This document shows positions 23,101 through 47,702 of a stretch of 64,000 nucleotides of DNA, piece by piece; position 1 is the first letter of the stretch, and each line of letters begins with the position of its first letter. Below the pieces are notes generated by a model. It saw only the letters and a list, made by a program, of their open reading frames with translations. It was not told the origin of the DNA and did not search any database. Position numbers and translations under genes: made by a program. The stretch is from Ascidia mentula (Eukaryota; Chordata; Ascidiacea; Phlebobranchia; Ascidiidae): NCBI GenBank assembly GCA_947561715.1, contig OX387198.1, forward strand, positions 10,850,001-10,914,000, in the 5' to 3' direction.

Positions 23101-25606
23101 CAGCAGACAGATGGCCACTGTTTCGACCTAAAAGGTTTCATCAGTGCAGCTGGTGTGACTTTCAGACGGACTTTGCTGACCAAACGGCCAAGCAAAGACT
23201 TCCACTTTGCGGTGACTATACAATCACCGTCATCCGTTGGGCACCAAACTAGGTGCAACCTTACGGAGAAAACAAGGTGCAAACACTATATGGCCAAGCA
23301 AAGCTTAACCATTAGTGCCGTCAGGCCCCGTGTCACAATAATCATAAGATAAGCAAAGTGGAGCCAATAATATTTTCTCTATCTTAAAGGCCAGCTATGC
23401 CGGCAACACGGCGCCAAATGTAATTTCTTGATAAACATTTTATACTTTTTGCCGTTTGTAACAAATCAGTAAGTGCGTTTTTAGTATTTTCACAAATTCG
23501 GATGCTTCTTTGGTAGTAAAATAAAAAATAAATGACCTAGAAATGTTTTTGTAAATTAGCTGGCCACGTTAAACTTGGTATACAGCCTTAAATTTTAGGT
23601 ATCAGTGTTGTAAACCATTTAATGTAAATTATTCGATTGATTTTAGAGACGAAAACCTTTTGATTAATTGATACAGTCTTATTAGCCCAATAGAGCATAA
23701 TAGGTTTTAGTTATGTAATTGTATACATTATTCATTTTTACTAAAACTAAACAAACGTATTTCTACCTTCGTCGTGTGAATCCTTCAGTACTGACGTGAC
23801 TTCATTCCCCTTTCCAGACTCACAGTTTGCCGGGATCACACCAGCGTTGATTCCGAGGACGCCGAGGTCGGTCTTCACCCCCGTCATGAAAGCGGTGGCG
23901 GTCCCAGCAGAGTCTGCCACCTGGTGGTCAATGTTGTAGGTCTGAAATCGAAAAAAAATTTCCATGGATTAATCTTGTCGCTACTGAATAATGTTGAAAC
24001 CGGTTTTAAGTGTTTTCCGTTGGGTACGAAACAATAAAATGTGGCTGATCAGTGGATGGACGAGCACACAATCACACATTATTTGTTTTACCCGAACAAA
24101 AACGACAGTGAACTCTTTTCCGAAATGTCTTTTCATATTGCGCCTCTGTACACTATTTTTTGCCAACTCATGATGGCAATAGTTCATCGCATTGGCGTCG
24201 GTAAGACGTAAACTGATGAGGGTAAGGTGCAAGTGGTTCTATGTTTGATAATGGTACACTTTCGTGATAGCGCCTGGCGGTGCTTGATGTTTATGCAAAC
24301 AGCCAGATAGCACTTCAGCGATTAACCTATACATATACCCTTCTACAAACATAGATAAATTTTAGGTGTAATTCATTCTCAGAACGATGACGAGGATTTT
24401 AAAACGGTGGTCTTAAACTCGTGCATTAAGTCCTACAGATTTAGTCTACTTGTGGTTAACGCAGTTAAGCATGCCTAAATAAGATGCATAATTTCAAGTA
24501 AACCACTTTGATAAAACGACGGTCTTAAATACGTGCCTACAAATCAAGAGCATGTAATGGAGATATGTTTAACTGAGGTAAGTAGGCTAAATCGTACAAC
24601 ATGGCTCGAAAGTTACATACAATCAGTTTCTTATTATCCACCAACGACGACACTTGTAAACATAAGTATATGCAGTCTTACTGACAAATAAAGTTGTTCC
24701 AAATCAAACCACCCAGTACCTTTGCCAAACCGGAGTGGAGAAAGTCGTCCATAGTGAGTGTGGAACTCTCCCCGTCTTCGCCATTAAGCTGCCCGTGCAG
24801 AATTCGTCCCATTGTGATACTTGGTACGCCCATACCGTCACCCAGAAAGATGATGACGTTTTTTGCCACATTGTTGTTCCGTTTTTCAAGCGTAAGTGCT
24901 CTTTCCAACTCCTTTTCGGCCTTGCTTTTCCAGAAGTTCGGTTGTTCTTCTTCCGCTGAGAAGAAAAGTTTGTACTTGCACTGAAGAGTTGGTTCTTTCA
25001 TGTGGTCGTTTATTACAGTAAATTCTGCCAGGTAATTTGTGTGCAGTAGGCCACAGTACGTCCGTTGCTTTGTGTAGGTTAGAGGCTCACGAAATAAAAT
25101 TGTCAAAGGCGTCAAAGAGTTTGTCAAAAGCTCAAGTTAAAATAGTAGAACAATAATTATCACAATAACTATTAAGTTTAGTGTCACGGGGTATTACAAC
25201 GGGCCTTTTTGCTCTTCCGTTTCACAACAACGATTTTATATTATTTTACACCAATAACAACCAACCGTGTGACAGACCAATAGGAGCTCGCGGAAACTGC
25301 AGTTTTGGCTACTGGTTTGGCCTTACTTTATGCCGTATAAATATACTCCAACTTACAGTTCACTGCTCTATTCGACGATTTTGCTTTGGAGTCAATAGGC
25401 GGGTGATGGATGTCATCGCTGTTGAGTGATTCCAAAAACCCTTCTGTTTTCTCCACGTTCTCGGAACTCGGAAACGAATGTGGTTTTAGGCGAGTTTGGT
25501 GATGATGTCCTCCGGATATTTGGGGGTGATATTCGTCCACCTCTTTTATTCCCTGTGCACATGCGCAAAAGAGGACTGCGCCGAATAGGATTTTGATCCA
25601 ATTCAT
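20109..25606 (-). CDS. ALPL: Alkaline phosphatase, tissue-nonspecific-like
   Basis: Zinc/magnesium phosphomonoesterase, normally GPI-anchored at the cell surface. Ten in-phase exons on minus: 25606-25357, 24955-24720, 23941-23767, 23024-22849, 22523-22322, 21852-21706, 21408-21229, 21168-21031, 20742-20598 and 20298-20109; 612 aa. The N-terminus ([17 protein letters not shown]) is a signal peptide. Metal and catalytic motifs are complete: FLGDGMG (Asp about 123), DSAGTAT with the phosphorylated Ser (about 173), [22 protein letters not shown] across an intron, TADHGHT and ETHGGEDV. The C-terminus ends in a hydrophobic stretch plus LKK, as in a GPI signal or membrane anchor. It is longer than vertebrate enzymes because an extra 60 or so His/Ser-rich residues follow the signal peptide. 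The upstream GTG at 25612 is not the start; ATG at 25606 is. Confidence 0.95.
23071..23373. repeat. Dispersed repeat, copy 1 (alkaline phosphatase intron)
   Basis: About 23097-23310 matches about 43120-43315 at high identity, including the ATGGCCACTGTTTCGACCTA block and GTGACTATACAATCACCGTC. The GTGGAGCCAATAATAT tag lies before the repeat in the other copy but after it here (about 23358), as expected if the element comes from a tandem array with a unit near 290 bp. No coding potential is recognised. Confidence 0.7.
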
Positions 25607-28600
25607 ATCCACAAATGCAGGAAAGAATTTATTCTACACAGATTTTTTTTTCTCGCCTGACTACAACAATGTTAACAATTTTAATCTTTTCTTAGATATA
25701 TTTCTGTCAATCATCTTATAGCAGAAATATATATAACTCAAAATAATCATCACCAACAGTGACATTTTATAGGTCACATGTAAAAATTTGAAGAAAGATG
25801 CCACGGACGCAACCATTAAAACATAGTACTGATGAGATTGCCCTGTGTTTGCCTCTCACGGGTGTACAATCACCAAATCAAACAATGGCAGCGACTGGTT
25901 CCGGAGAATTGAAAACGAACCGTCTGGTAAACAAGCCTGGTTTTAATCATTTCTGTGGAAGTGTCTTCGTTCTTTCGACACTTTTTCTAGCTAAGTAGGA
26001 ATTTCACTGTTGTAAGTTTGTTATACGTGTGGAAAAAAGTTTCGACCAAAAGAAAAAATATAAAATACAATTCCAAGGAGAACAAAAAAGCTTAGCGACA
26101 ACTCGACTCCTGCAAGCATGAAAAACCCAATACATCTGCATTCAACACGTCCTGATTTATTTCCAACTAAGCTAACACCAAACACACGTGAAGCGATAAC
26201 TGATGTTGCCTGCCCGATAACTTGGAAGGAGGTTCGGTGTACGCAGGCTGTTCAGTTTGTGTTTGGGTCTGTGTCAATATATGCATTGCCTGCGGTTAAC
26301 TGCCTGTTCCGTGCGTGCGTGAACGTGCTGGAAACGTTTGTATGAAAGGCCACTAAGCACTATACGCTCCACACACGCGAATTTTAACAAAAAGTTGATG
26401 TTTCATTCTCAGTGGAGGAGAACCGTGTGAATTATTGGGTGGGGACAATTAAGACACAAAGAAAGCAATTGTGCTAGTTTTTTAGAAGATTTTTTTGTTT
26501 CGGAAGTGTCTAATTGTCAACAAAACCCAACAAACACGAAATTATTGCATTATTCGTCACGTTAGTCCGGGGTCCAAGTATTGCAACGAGAAACAGGGCA
26601 AGATGTTTGCTTTCGTGTTGCTGCATGCACTTTCTGTTGCAACAAAATGACCTAACAATAAAATAACATAAGGAGGCACTTTTCCCAAGTTTTCTTGCGT
26701 TTAAAGTGCTTAAAATTCAATGCACACAGGTTACCAGTAACTGAGAGGGGTCGTTTTGTTTTCCTTGCTATCATGGGTTGCGTTGTTTTGTTACGCAATG
26801 ATTTTGCTATTATTTGATTGTTACGCCACACTCAGTTATATATGTTATGTTCTTGTTTCGGAAGCACAAAAACTTTTGCAGACACCCTGAGCTATGGACA
26901 TGTTTCTTTCAAATTTTCATTGATCCGACGAAATAAGCGACCTTACTAATCGAGGGGAAACACCAAACATTCAAAATTATGGATTTTCGGGCGACAATAA
27001 ATCATACTATGTCCCCACTATCTGAAATAATGCGGTGGGGGCAAGTCCCTTATTTTAAAAGACAAGTAATTCTAGTTTTAGTTTAAATAAAATTTTCGAT
27101 ATTTTTATACAGAAATGCTGCTTTGTCCGCAATATTTTTCAGTCGGTCTTGGTTTTCAACCAGTCGGGAAATTATCCAGCGCAAAAACTTTCGAATCTTG
27201 CAAAAAAAAGTAATTGCTATTCTGTTGAGAATAAATCGCGCTGCTGGTCGCACTCATAAGGCTGACTGCTGGTGTGATTTGTAGGCTAAAACTAAAGTGA
27301 CAGTTTATAACCGTAAAGCAAATTCATTTCTTTACTGGGTACAGGATTCAATATCCCTTATTATTATTTAATTGGATTCCAATTGCACTTTCATGGTACA
27401 CTTCATAATTCTGGTTAGCTGAAATAAATTTTCAATAGTGCACATAGCCTACCTACTATTTCGATATGTTACATGTCGCTAAGTGTTTGGTTAGACGTCT
27501 TTTAATGTGGTGTTTTTTACCGAACTGGCTGTAACATTAGGCAATCGGATATAGAAAGCCAAAGGTAAGCAAACCGCGGTATGTCTTGAGTCACAGGCGT
27601 TCTGACCTGGCGAACCACAATAACCTCATCCAATCTCGACGAAAACAATAAACAACAGCAAGCTCTTACGGGTTCACCTTTTTATTGTTGTTTCCTATAG
27701 ACGCACAAATTGAAGCTGCAAAGTGTTCATTATACGCAGGACAGTGCAATCTACAGGTTCCTATTAACTCATGAGGTACCAGATAGTTTAATCATGGATA
27801 ACAAGAAGCAGAACATTTGTAAAACATGATAAAGGTATATAATAAAACGATGAGCTTTGTGATAACGATGCACCCTGCGTAGTCCGGGCCGGTCCTAGGA
27901 AATACAGAACCTATGTTTAATTTAAAAACGACTTGATTAGATTTGAACATTTTCTGATGTTCACAGGTCAAATGTTTCCTGTATCGGTCCTGTGTTTAGT
28001 CAATAAATGTTAACAAGTACATATTAAAGCAACCAGAAACGATTTTTCTTTGAAACACCAACGGTAGAACGAAGTTTTAATTGGTCCACCACAAATACGC
28101 CCGATTATACAGTACATGATATATGTTGATATGCCTTAGTGCAACACCCATGGGGAGTTCCAGATAGGGACACGTGGAACTAAAAAACGGTTAATACGTA
28201 CTACACGTTAAAACGAAATGACGCAGTTGGTAATGGCTCAATTTGGGTATATATTACGGTTATACGAAAGTAAGCACAATACCAATACAATGAACAGTCG
28301 AAAGAAATTAGAAGTTGGATGGTACAAGGCGGGCACTTGTTCAATTTTGTTTCTTGCTTTTTCCTTGGGGTTTGATTCAGCTTTTTACCTATAGCTAATG
28401 TTACGAAACTTGAACCGAAAAATTTTTTTCTAATGAAAAATGGTGATAGCTGGATAGGCGCTACCACAGAAGCACTGCAAAAATGACCCACGAACGACAG
28501 GAGTTCTTTCAATTCAGAATGCTTCAGCTACAATGGCTTCTACTTTTGTCCAACAACTGCAACGCGCGGAGAAGTGCAATGACTAGCAAAAATGACTGCG

Positions 28601-28662
28601 GCACCCACTGACCAAAAATCGTGCAACTTTGGGTAGATTTCCGAAACGGGAATTCCCCTCCA
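25607..28662. other. Divergence-free spacer upstream of alkaline phosphatase, 3' of CaMKK
   Basis: 3 kb without a recognisable gene. The right side should contain the CaMKK 3' UTR, the left side the alkaline phosphatase promoter. No convincing TATA box or repeat was found. GTGGGGACAA at about 26440 and its near reverse complement at about 27011-27020 might be ends of a decayed element, but the match is short. Confidence 0.35.
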
Positions 28663-35315
<6,653 letters not shown>

Positions 35316-37203
35316 ATCAACGTCTGTTGCAAGCATGAAGCATATAAGATATCTAATGTGTGTTCGACTTTTTTCACAACATAACATCGAATATGAAACA
35401 ATAAACAAACACAGCTTTAACACTTAGACGAAAGACGACTCTTAAAAGAAAGAGTTATGTCCTTTCAAAAGTTGTTACCATAATAACCATTTATTGAAGC
35501 AAATTTACCTTTTTAGCCGTTTTCGTATGATCCGCACCACCTTAACGTTGCTGCTCAGCAAATCGTTGATTATATGGTCTACAGTGAACTATGCGGAACT
35601 CGGGTGTGTGTGTGAGAATTATATTTTTAACCTCAACTTTACTCAACGCACCGCACGTATCATAGTGACGTCTTGCCATGTTTCTTTACTCCTACGTCAC
35701 AAATAAAAACAAGAAATACAGTATCGCGAAATAGTGACACCCGGTGGCAACAATATCCTACCGCCTCCGCAACTAGATAATCTAAATTTTTGGCTGAACA
35801 TTAACCACATAACCAACAACGACTTTTTTCATGAAAAGCTCGTGTGCCTGTGTTTAATTACTGTGCGCAAGAAGTGTGACGAAATAAACCTCAATGCTCA
35901 AAAAACGTTTAGATGAACTTCCAGCAGTGGTATATGTGCGTTGGAGAAGTTTAAAACGCAGTTCCAGTAACAGAATTCTTTGCCGATATGGCGGTTCGGT
36001 GAGAATTCAACGCATGTTGTGTCGTCAATAGTTATTAGCTAAAACACAATGTTTATTTTTTGAGGTAAATTCAATCGGTACGGTAGGATTTTTTTCTTGC
36101 ACCACCAACTTTATAAGAAACCTTTATTATGATCGTCAGCATTATGATCAGATCATACAAGCAGCATATGTCCATTTACTTTACAGTCTATCTTTACATG
36201 GTACTTTACACGGCCACTGAATACAAGCACAGGAAAGCGTTGGACTAACAAAAGACTTTCCTCGCGAAGAATGTGCCAATATTTGCTGTTGCCAAGAGAA
36301 GGTTTCTGCGCTTTTACCCGCCCTGTTTGGAAGTGTACTTATGTTGGCGATGGCACAAGCTACTAGGGAATGCTACAGGGACTTACATTTTTGAATAAAC
36401 TGAATGTTGCTCATTTTAGTAAGCCGGAAAACTTTACGCTGGGACATGCTAGACAAATGTGCCGTTTTATCACATTATCTCATTTTACACCCGGCCTACC
36501 TCTGAATGCGGAAATAGCGTCACGAACGCTGTAGACAAATGCAGATGGATGAATAATAGGTGTTTTATTACAGCCGGTGTGTTGTATTGATTGTAGGTAT
36601 ACTGGCAGTATAGAAACATTTCACACGCAACATGGCACGTCAGCAGCCTGACAATTACAGCTCGGCTTTTATAACAAGTGCCAATTACAAGCTGTTACGA
36701 GCAGGTGTTTGTTAAACAAAGGCAAGGTCACATGAGTTTGTGCATTCGCACGTAACGTGGGAAATTATAACCTGTTTTACTTATCAATGTAAGTTAAAAA
36801 TGCTTAAGGATGGAGTAAGAAATATAGTTAAGAACTACAATAAAAGGATGTTTCGCAATAGGCTTTGTAGTCCTTATCAGGCAATATGGCCCATGTGGTT
36901 TCATGCCGAACATGTGGACATGTTTAGCTTTAAATAATACCATTTCAAACTTTGACGCCATTTAATGTATGCGATTGAATGAAACAACACCCAAATAACG
37001 ATAATGGAGAAATAGCGATATGGCCCCGATCAACCAATTTTCACCGAGGCGTCACTAACCGCCAGACTATGAATTGAAAAGATTGGGCGTCGTCACGCCT
37101 ATAACACCATAGCAACGCAGAATGAATGGCGCATACCAGCTCTCTTGTGCTCGCTCTTTTCCTTCCCAGCCCTGGGCCTTCGCGCGGTCTCGCTTGATAC
37201 GGC
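35316..37203. other. Spacer between CaMKK and calmodulin gene 1
   Basis: The left part (about 35316-35700) should be the CaMKK promoter and 5' non-coding sequence. The rest shows no recognisable gene. The two genes are transcribed away from each other here. Confidence 0.4.
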
Positions 37204-37350
37204 GCAATGCGGGCATATGACAGCCAATGAGATCGCGTCTCTCTGTCACGAGGCATTGATTTTACTACAGTGTCCGCAGGCGAGCGCAGCGAATATGTCT
37301 GACAAAATCGAATCGTCGCATAATTTGTTTATGCCCGCGAGGGCACAATG
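37204..37350 (+). promoter_or_regulatory. Calmodulin upstream module, gene 1 (GCAATGC-N13-CCAAT)
   Basis: GCAATGC at 37204-37210 and CCAAT at 37224-37228 are followed by GGCATTGATTTTA (about 37252-37264) and a block around TTTGTTTATGCCCGCGAGGG (about 37326-37345). All are shared in the same order with 44803-44960 and 48976-49105. It lies 1.1 kb before the gene 1 ATG and probably contains its promoter. Confidence 0.65.
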
Positions 37351-38305
37351 TTGAAAGTGAGAAGGATGGGTCTGCGCTTAAGAGATAAAAAAGCCGACTG
37401 TCACAAACCCTTCCACTTTTCAACTGTTCGTTCGCCGACATTGCACATGGTCAGCATGCGTGTATATGGGATTTTCGGGTCAGTCATTGCATGTTGACGT
37501 CTTTGTTAATTGTAATCCCCAGGCCACGGTTGTCGGACTGTTTTGTTGTTTCTCGCCGCAGTGAGGGGTGGAATTTAATATGTTGTGACGTAGGAAGAGG
37601 TATCAGATGGCACTCTTGACAGAAAAAAGGAGGGAAAAAGGTTGAACGTGGTGCGACTGAGCAGAGCAAGCTAAAGAGTGTAGTTGACTGTAGTCTAACA
37701 GTGCCAGCTAACAGGGTTCGCCGGTTAGGTGTTGTTGATTTAAAGAAGTTATACTTGAGGGGGTCAACTATGATTGTTAAGTTAGAGAGACAATGCGAAT
37801 ATGAACAGCCTGGGATACGCGCACAGCGTTTGCGGCCGCGTATTTAAGCCTTCCCGAATGCCAAGTATTTCCTTCCCCTTTGTAGCGTGCCCAGTTCCAT
37901 AAATTGCGTGGTTAAGAGCTGTGTTTCCCTCCGTTCAAACGAAAATAGGCATTCGTTTTTTCTGCCCTGTTTCAAACATTTCTTGCTCCTCAGTTTGTCA
38001 TGGCGAGGCCGGTTTCCAGTGCGTGCTTGACGGTTGACAGGACATATGTTGCAGGATAAATTCATGCAGGAAAGGACCGCGTTTTCCGATATACGAAACC
38101 GAGGTTGACATGAAGACAATATAAGTTATTCAGTTGCGAGCTTGACTCACTCAGCAACAGGAAAAAGGCCAGCTTGTATAAACGACGAAAGCTGTTGGTG
38201 ACAAACCAAGTTTTAACTGGGTGTTTTTTTGTCATTTGGCAGGTTTTTAGACCAAAACTTTTAACTTTTTGAACCCAGCCAACGGACACGATCGCGACAA
38301 CAAAA
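37351..38305. other. 5' non-coding region of calmodulin gene 1
   Basis: Between the upstream module and the ATG at 38306. No other gene is seen. It probably contains the 5' UTR, perhaps with an intron. Confidence 0.35.
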
Positions 38306-41548
<3,243 letters not shown>

Positions 41549-43084
41549 AAGAGCAAACTCGTATACGAAAGAACAACATCAGTTTCCAATCCCGTTTGCA
41601 CTGATCCCACCGCGTACCTAATTCGTGCTACGTCACCGTTGCCTGACGTCATTACTACATGCACTAATGTTGCATTCCAACTTTTTCTGATACACTTGCT
41701 TTTTGCCTGTGGTTTATGTTTTCTCATTCCTATGAAGTAATCAAGATTCCAATGCTCGAAGAAATGCTATAGGCTACATTTAACTTTCTTATTTTCGTCG
41801 TTCTCCCACTAAAAAAACAGCAAAATTACTACCAGCTGATACCAAAACCGAAGGTTGGATAAGTTAAAGCTTGCAATAAATATTGGTTGCAAAACTCTAA
41901 TCATAATTTTATCCCACTGTTGACAAAAGCTCATTGTGAATGTTTAATTTTTAAACTGGAAATATGTATGCTCGTATGTAGTATTGAGTCTATCTGTGAT
42001 TTGGACACGTTTTGATGTGAACATGCAAATTATTTTACGACCCATATTAACTTAAGCACTTTGCACTAAACACATTTGTATCGTGTGAAACAAACTTGTG
42101 GATTCCTTTTTTAATGTTCCTGGACCATATTTTGATGTATATTTGCAATACAACTTTTCAACAGGGTGTGATTCCCCACAGATGTGACAATTTTATGAAA
42201 AAAAAAGTCTATTGACAAGATTCAAACAATATTCAGATAGTTAGTAACGCCCTCTTTAAATTGTTCAAAATTTAAACTGAATCCCGATTTTCTTGAAAAT
42301 TAAAAGCAGGCCGCATGGAAAGGGATTGGAGTCAGCGCGCATTACTGCTTTAAAACAAAGGTTATTTACATTGATAAAGAATAGGCCCCTGAATCTCAGT
42401 AATCACATTTTATGGGCCCTACCCAATAATAGACGATCAGCACAACACTGAAAAAACTTGATTATGCTTAGGTGCCAGGCGAAAGAAATTACCAAAATGT
42501 TGTTTGTTACTATTTTCAGGAATAAAAAGATGTGTTTTAGGATGATTCTATATTAAAAAAACAAACCTTGCTTGTGATAACACTACAAAGTGTAGATACC
42601 TAAACCGCAGGTGATCTGAGTAAATTAATGAGGGTAAAATGTTTTCTAAGGGGGTTTTTATTGCACGTTTTACAAGTAAACCTGTGTTTCCTAAAGTTTG
42701 GGTAACTTGTTTGCTTCACAAAGGCGTAATATTTATTTTTGTTCATTGAAAGAAATGATTTTTTTTTCGCGGTATTACTTCTATTGACTGCCCATCATGT
42801 TGGTCCAAATGCATTCCTTCTTATAATTTGGGTCCGATATAGCAGGGCCTAAAACAGATTTCAATTAAAATTATGGTGGCAAACTTCGTATCAACCTGCA
42901 GGTTCCCTTGCGATCGATAAAGCAATTAGCACAGACAGGGATTATACGCACCAAAGCTTTATCTTCTGTGATAACAGGCGGCACAATATTTGTAATTTTG
43001 GTAGAATTAAATCGATGGATTGTGATGGAACTAATTTGGAAAATTGTTTGTCGCGTAACTTGTTAAAACTGTGAGATATTTTAA

Positions 43085-43318
43085 GCAATGTGGAGCCAAT
43101 AATATGAATTGTGTATAAGCTGCAGACAGATGGCCACTGTTTCGACCTAAAAGGTCTCATCAGTGCAGCTGGTGTGACTTTCAGACGATTTTGCTGACCA
43201 AACGGCCAAGCAAAGACTTCCACTTTGTGGTGACTATACAATCACCGTCATCCGTTGGGCACCAAACTAAGTGCAACCAAAACGGAGAAAACAAGGTGGA
43301 AACACTATGGCCAATATG
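43085..43318. repeat. Dispersed repeat, copy 2
   Basis: Counterpart of about 23071-23373 in the alkaline phosphatase intron, in the same orientation. GTGGAGCCAATAATAT at about 43089 precedes the shared ATGGCCACTGTTTCGACCTA block at about 43129. A few small indels and substitutions separate the copies. Confidence 0.7.
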
Positions 43319-43925
43319 AGATATTTGTTTAACATATACGATTAATAAGTGGGATCTGATATGTTCTTCATGGGGTTTATTTCAGTACAATTTAATCCAC
43401 AAGAGTTTGCCGCCTGAAAGCCCTTGTGTTTGAGTTTCTTTCCAAACAACTCTTTCGACAGAACTTCGCATGTAACATGTACATATACAGCTCACTGGAC
43501 GTTGCGTTAGACAGAATGAAACAAAAGGACACCACAAAATAACGTGGTGTCTGTAGTTTAACCTTGGATAACCATGAATATCAGCAAGAACGGTCAATAA
43601 ATGGCTTCTAAAAACTGGTCTTGCGGTTGACGATTTATTGCCGGCATAGTCCGTTTTACCGTTTACTTAATACTTAACGGCGCGACCACTTCCACGAGAT
43701 CGTTAAAATGGGGGAAGTAACAAAAGGCAATATTTGTCCTTTGGAGCCACCACTTATTGTACAAAAGTTGTTTAATATTGAACTTCTCTTGTTCTGTCTT
43801 GCACTGCGCATTGGGATTAGGTTTTGATAATACGACCAAACGTTTTGCCAAATGTTCGCATATAACTCTTACGCGGTGTATAATCCATGCACAAACTCTG
43901 TTCATATTTATGCGCCAATACTTTA

Positions 43926-44112
43926 GGGTTGCCAGACGACGTTCGGATTTTGCCGGACGTGTCAAGAATCAGGCGGAAAAGACCGACCGGGAGGCAATGG
44001 AACCCATAATAGCCTGTAAAAAAGGTTATTGCAATAAAATGCTTTAAAAAATTGTCAACATGACTGACATATAACTATGTCCGGAATAGCGCTTTGACAA
44101 GTATGGTAACCC
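43926..44112. mobile_element. Short TIR element flanked by TA
   Basis: GGGTTGCCAGAC at the left end and GTATGGTAACCC at the right end are inverted repeats (10 of 12), each flanked by TA. CCGGACRTRK repeats further in on both sides. The 187 bp have no coding capacity. It looks like a MITE with TA target duplication (Tc1/mariner-like insertion); the family is inferred. Confidence 0.55.
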
Positions 44113-44802
44113 TAGAAAGTCACTTCTTTAAACAAAGTCGAACAAAACAGACGACAGCAAGGAGTAATATTTTCACTGCCACATGCTGCAGGTTATTACC
44201 ACCAGATGTATATTCTGCTTGCAGATGTCGATGTTGCCAGCAGGCTTTGTGACGTCCGCAGACTGACATCTGCAGTCCGTGTTGTGACAATCACAGCTCG
44301 AATGGATTTGACAATTACGGTCTGTGACGTGTGCTTGTTTAATTGTTCAACAATAATCTTCAGGTCAAGCGAGTCCGTATACCTTTGCACGTGAAGTAGG
44401 AAACGCGAATCTTATGAATGGTTTAGATAGGATACGCGTTCTGTTTGAACACATTTGCCTTTGTTACACAGTTAAATCGGTAAACCAAAGTATAAGGGTG
44501 GAAAATAAGGAATAGGTTATTTTTCGTTAAGCTCTATGGAATAAGTTTGATATGTGAAAGGATATTTGTTATTCATTCACATAATAACATCGCTTCATTG
44601 GGTGCTAGTGAATAAAGGAACCCCTTAAAAAGTCATATTAACGGAGCCCTAATCAGGTAATTTCCACGCAACGGTCGCCAAGCAGCCAGTGTATGAACCG
44701 AAAACATTATATATGAGCAACCCCTGTTATGTGTAGAAACACCGGATGAATGGGGGCGAAGCAACTCTCGTGCGCTTGCTCTTTCCTTCCCTTGAATATA
44801 GC

Positions 44803-44960
44803 GCAATGCGGGCATATGTCAGCCAATCACGCCGCGAGGCATTGATTTTACAAGGCTAGTAAGCGTAACGAAATACTTATAACGAGACTCGCACGACGCA
44901 TATTTTGTTTGTGCTTGAGAGGGCGTGGTGGGCGAAGGAGGCAACAGCAGACAGCACCCG
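44803..44960 (+). promoter_or_regulatory. Calmodulin upstream module, gene 2
   Basis: GCAATGC (44803-44809), CCAAT (44823-44827), GGCATTGATTTTA (about 44838-44850) and the TTTGTTTGTGCTTGAGAGGG block (about 44905) are in the same order as at gene 1. It lies 1.07 kb before the gene 2 ATG. Similarity to the 48.9-49.3 kb region continues downstream to about 45260. Confidence 0.65.
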
Positions 44961-45868
44961 CGAGAGAGAAAAAGCATTCGACCACCACAGAGACGCCTTG
45001 ATGTTTATCGATTTCAGCTGCACGGTTGCTTGCTCGCTCGATACATATAAGCATTCGCGCCAGTTGTTGGAGACAGTGATCAGATCCTGTCTTGGTAGAT
45101 GCTGTCTGGCAATACCCCCGACTGTTTTTACTGTATCTGGCTTTTGCGATCAAGAAGAAATGCAATATACATTCTGTGAAGTTTGTAGAGCTATTAGACT
45201 GTTTACTATAGAGACAGGATAAGGTGGTACTTGAGAATATTGAGATCAGTCACTATGTTTTATTTGGAGACAGTTAAATAACTAAAGCGGGCGAGTGCGA
45301 TCTTGTTCGCTGTATTTGGCAACTTTCGCTTCATTTGTTAAGCGCTACAACTATTTTTTCGCACAATGAACGCTGTAACCAGTACGTCGGTCGTTTTCTC
45401 CTTTGATAATGATACGCTTCAATGAAACAATGCACGAATCAGAAACAATAGCACAAGTAAATATAATACATGACTAGGACCAACGCACAATGCAAGCTGG
45501 GCGCCGAGCGTTTTTAAAGCCTTTCCTGTTGACAACATGTAGACCGTGTCATCGTCACGGATAGGGAAAGGAGCAATGGTCGTTAACGTTTAAGGAATTA
45601 AAATTCAAGCATTTGTGACAGATATGGTCACCGTAGAAGGTCCCTGCGAAAAAAGCTACTTTTGCTTAAGCTGTCAATACTCACTTAACCAGATACCAAG
45701 CTATAAGCTTCCAGCTCAACACCAATGAATAATTTTTCGAACTAATGTAACAACTACATTCTTGGTGTAGGAATGAGATATTAATTGTTGCTTTGCAGAC
45801 TTGTAGTGCATACATAGTATACGTGCATTTCTGACAAACAGATTTAAGCTTTCATCCGAACAACAATC

Positions 45869-47702
<1,834 letters not shown>

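Larger units (their letters stand above)
41549..44802. other. Spacer between calmodulin genes 1 and 2
   Basis: No coding gene is recognised. It contains the second copy of the dispersed repeat (43085-43318) and a TA-flanked MITE (43926-44112). Minus-strand open frames at 42942-43241 and 43663-43965 have no similarity I recognise; the first overlaps the repeat. Confidence 0.45.

Noticed and set aside
26440..27020. Possible transposon with GTGGGGACAA ends
   Set aside because: Only about 9-10 bp of inverted match, no target duplication, nothing coding inside.
43663..43965. Minus-strand frame of 100 codons in the calmodulin 1-2 spacer
   Set aside because: Overlaps the end of the TA-flanked MITE and has no family similarity.
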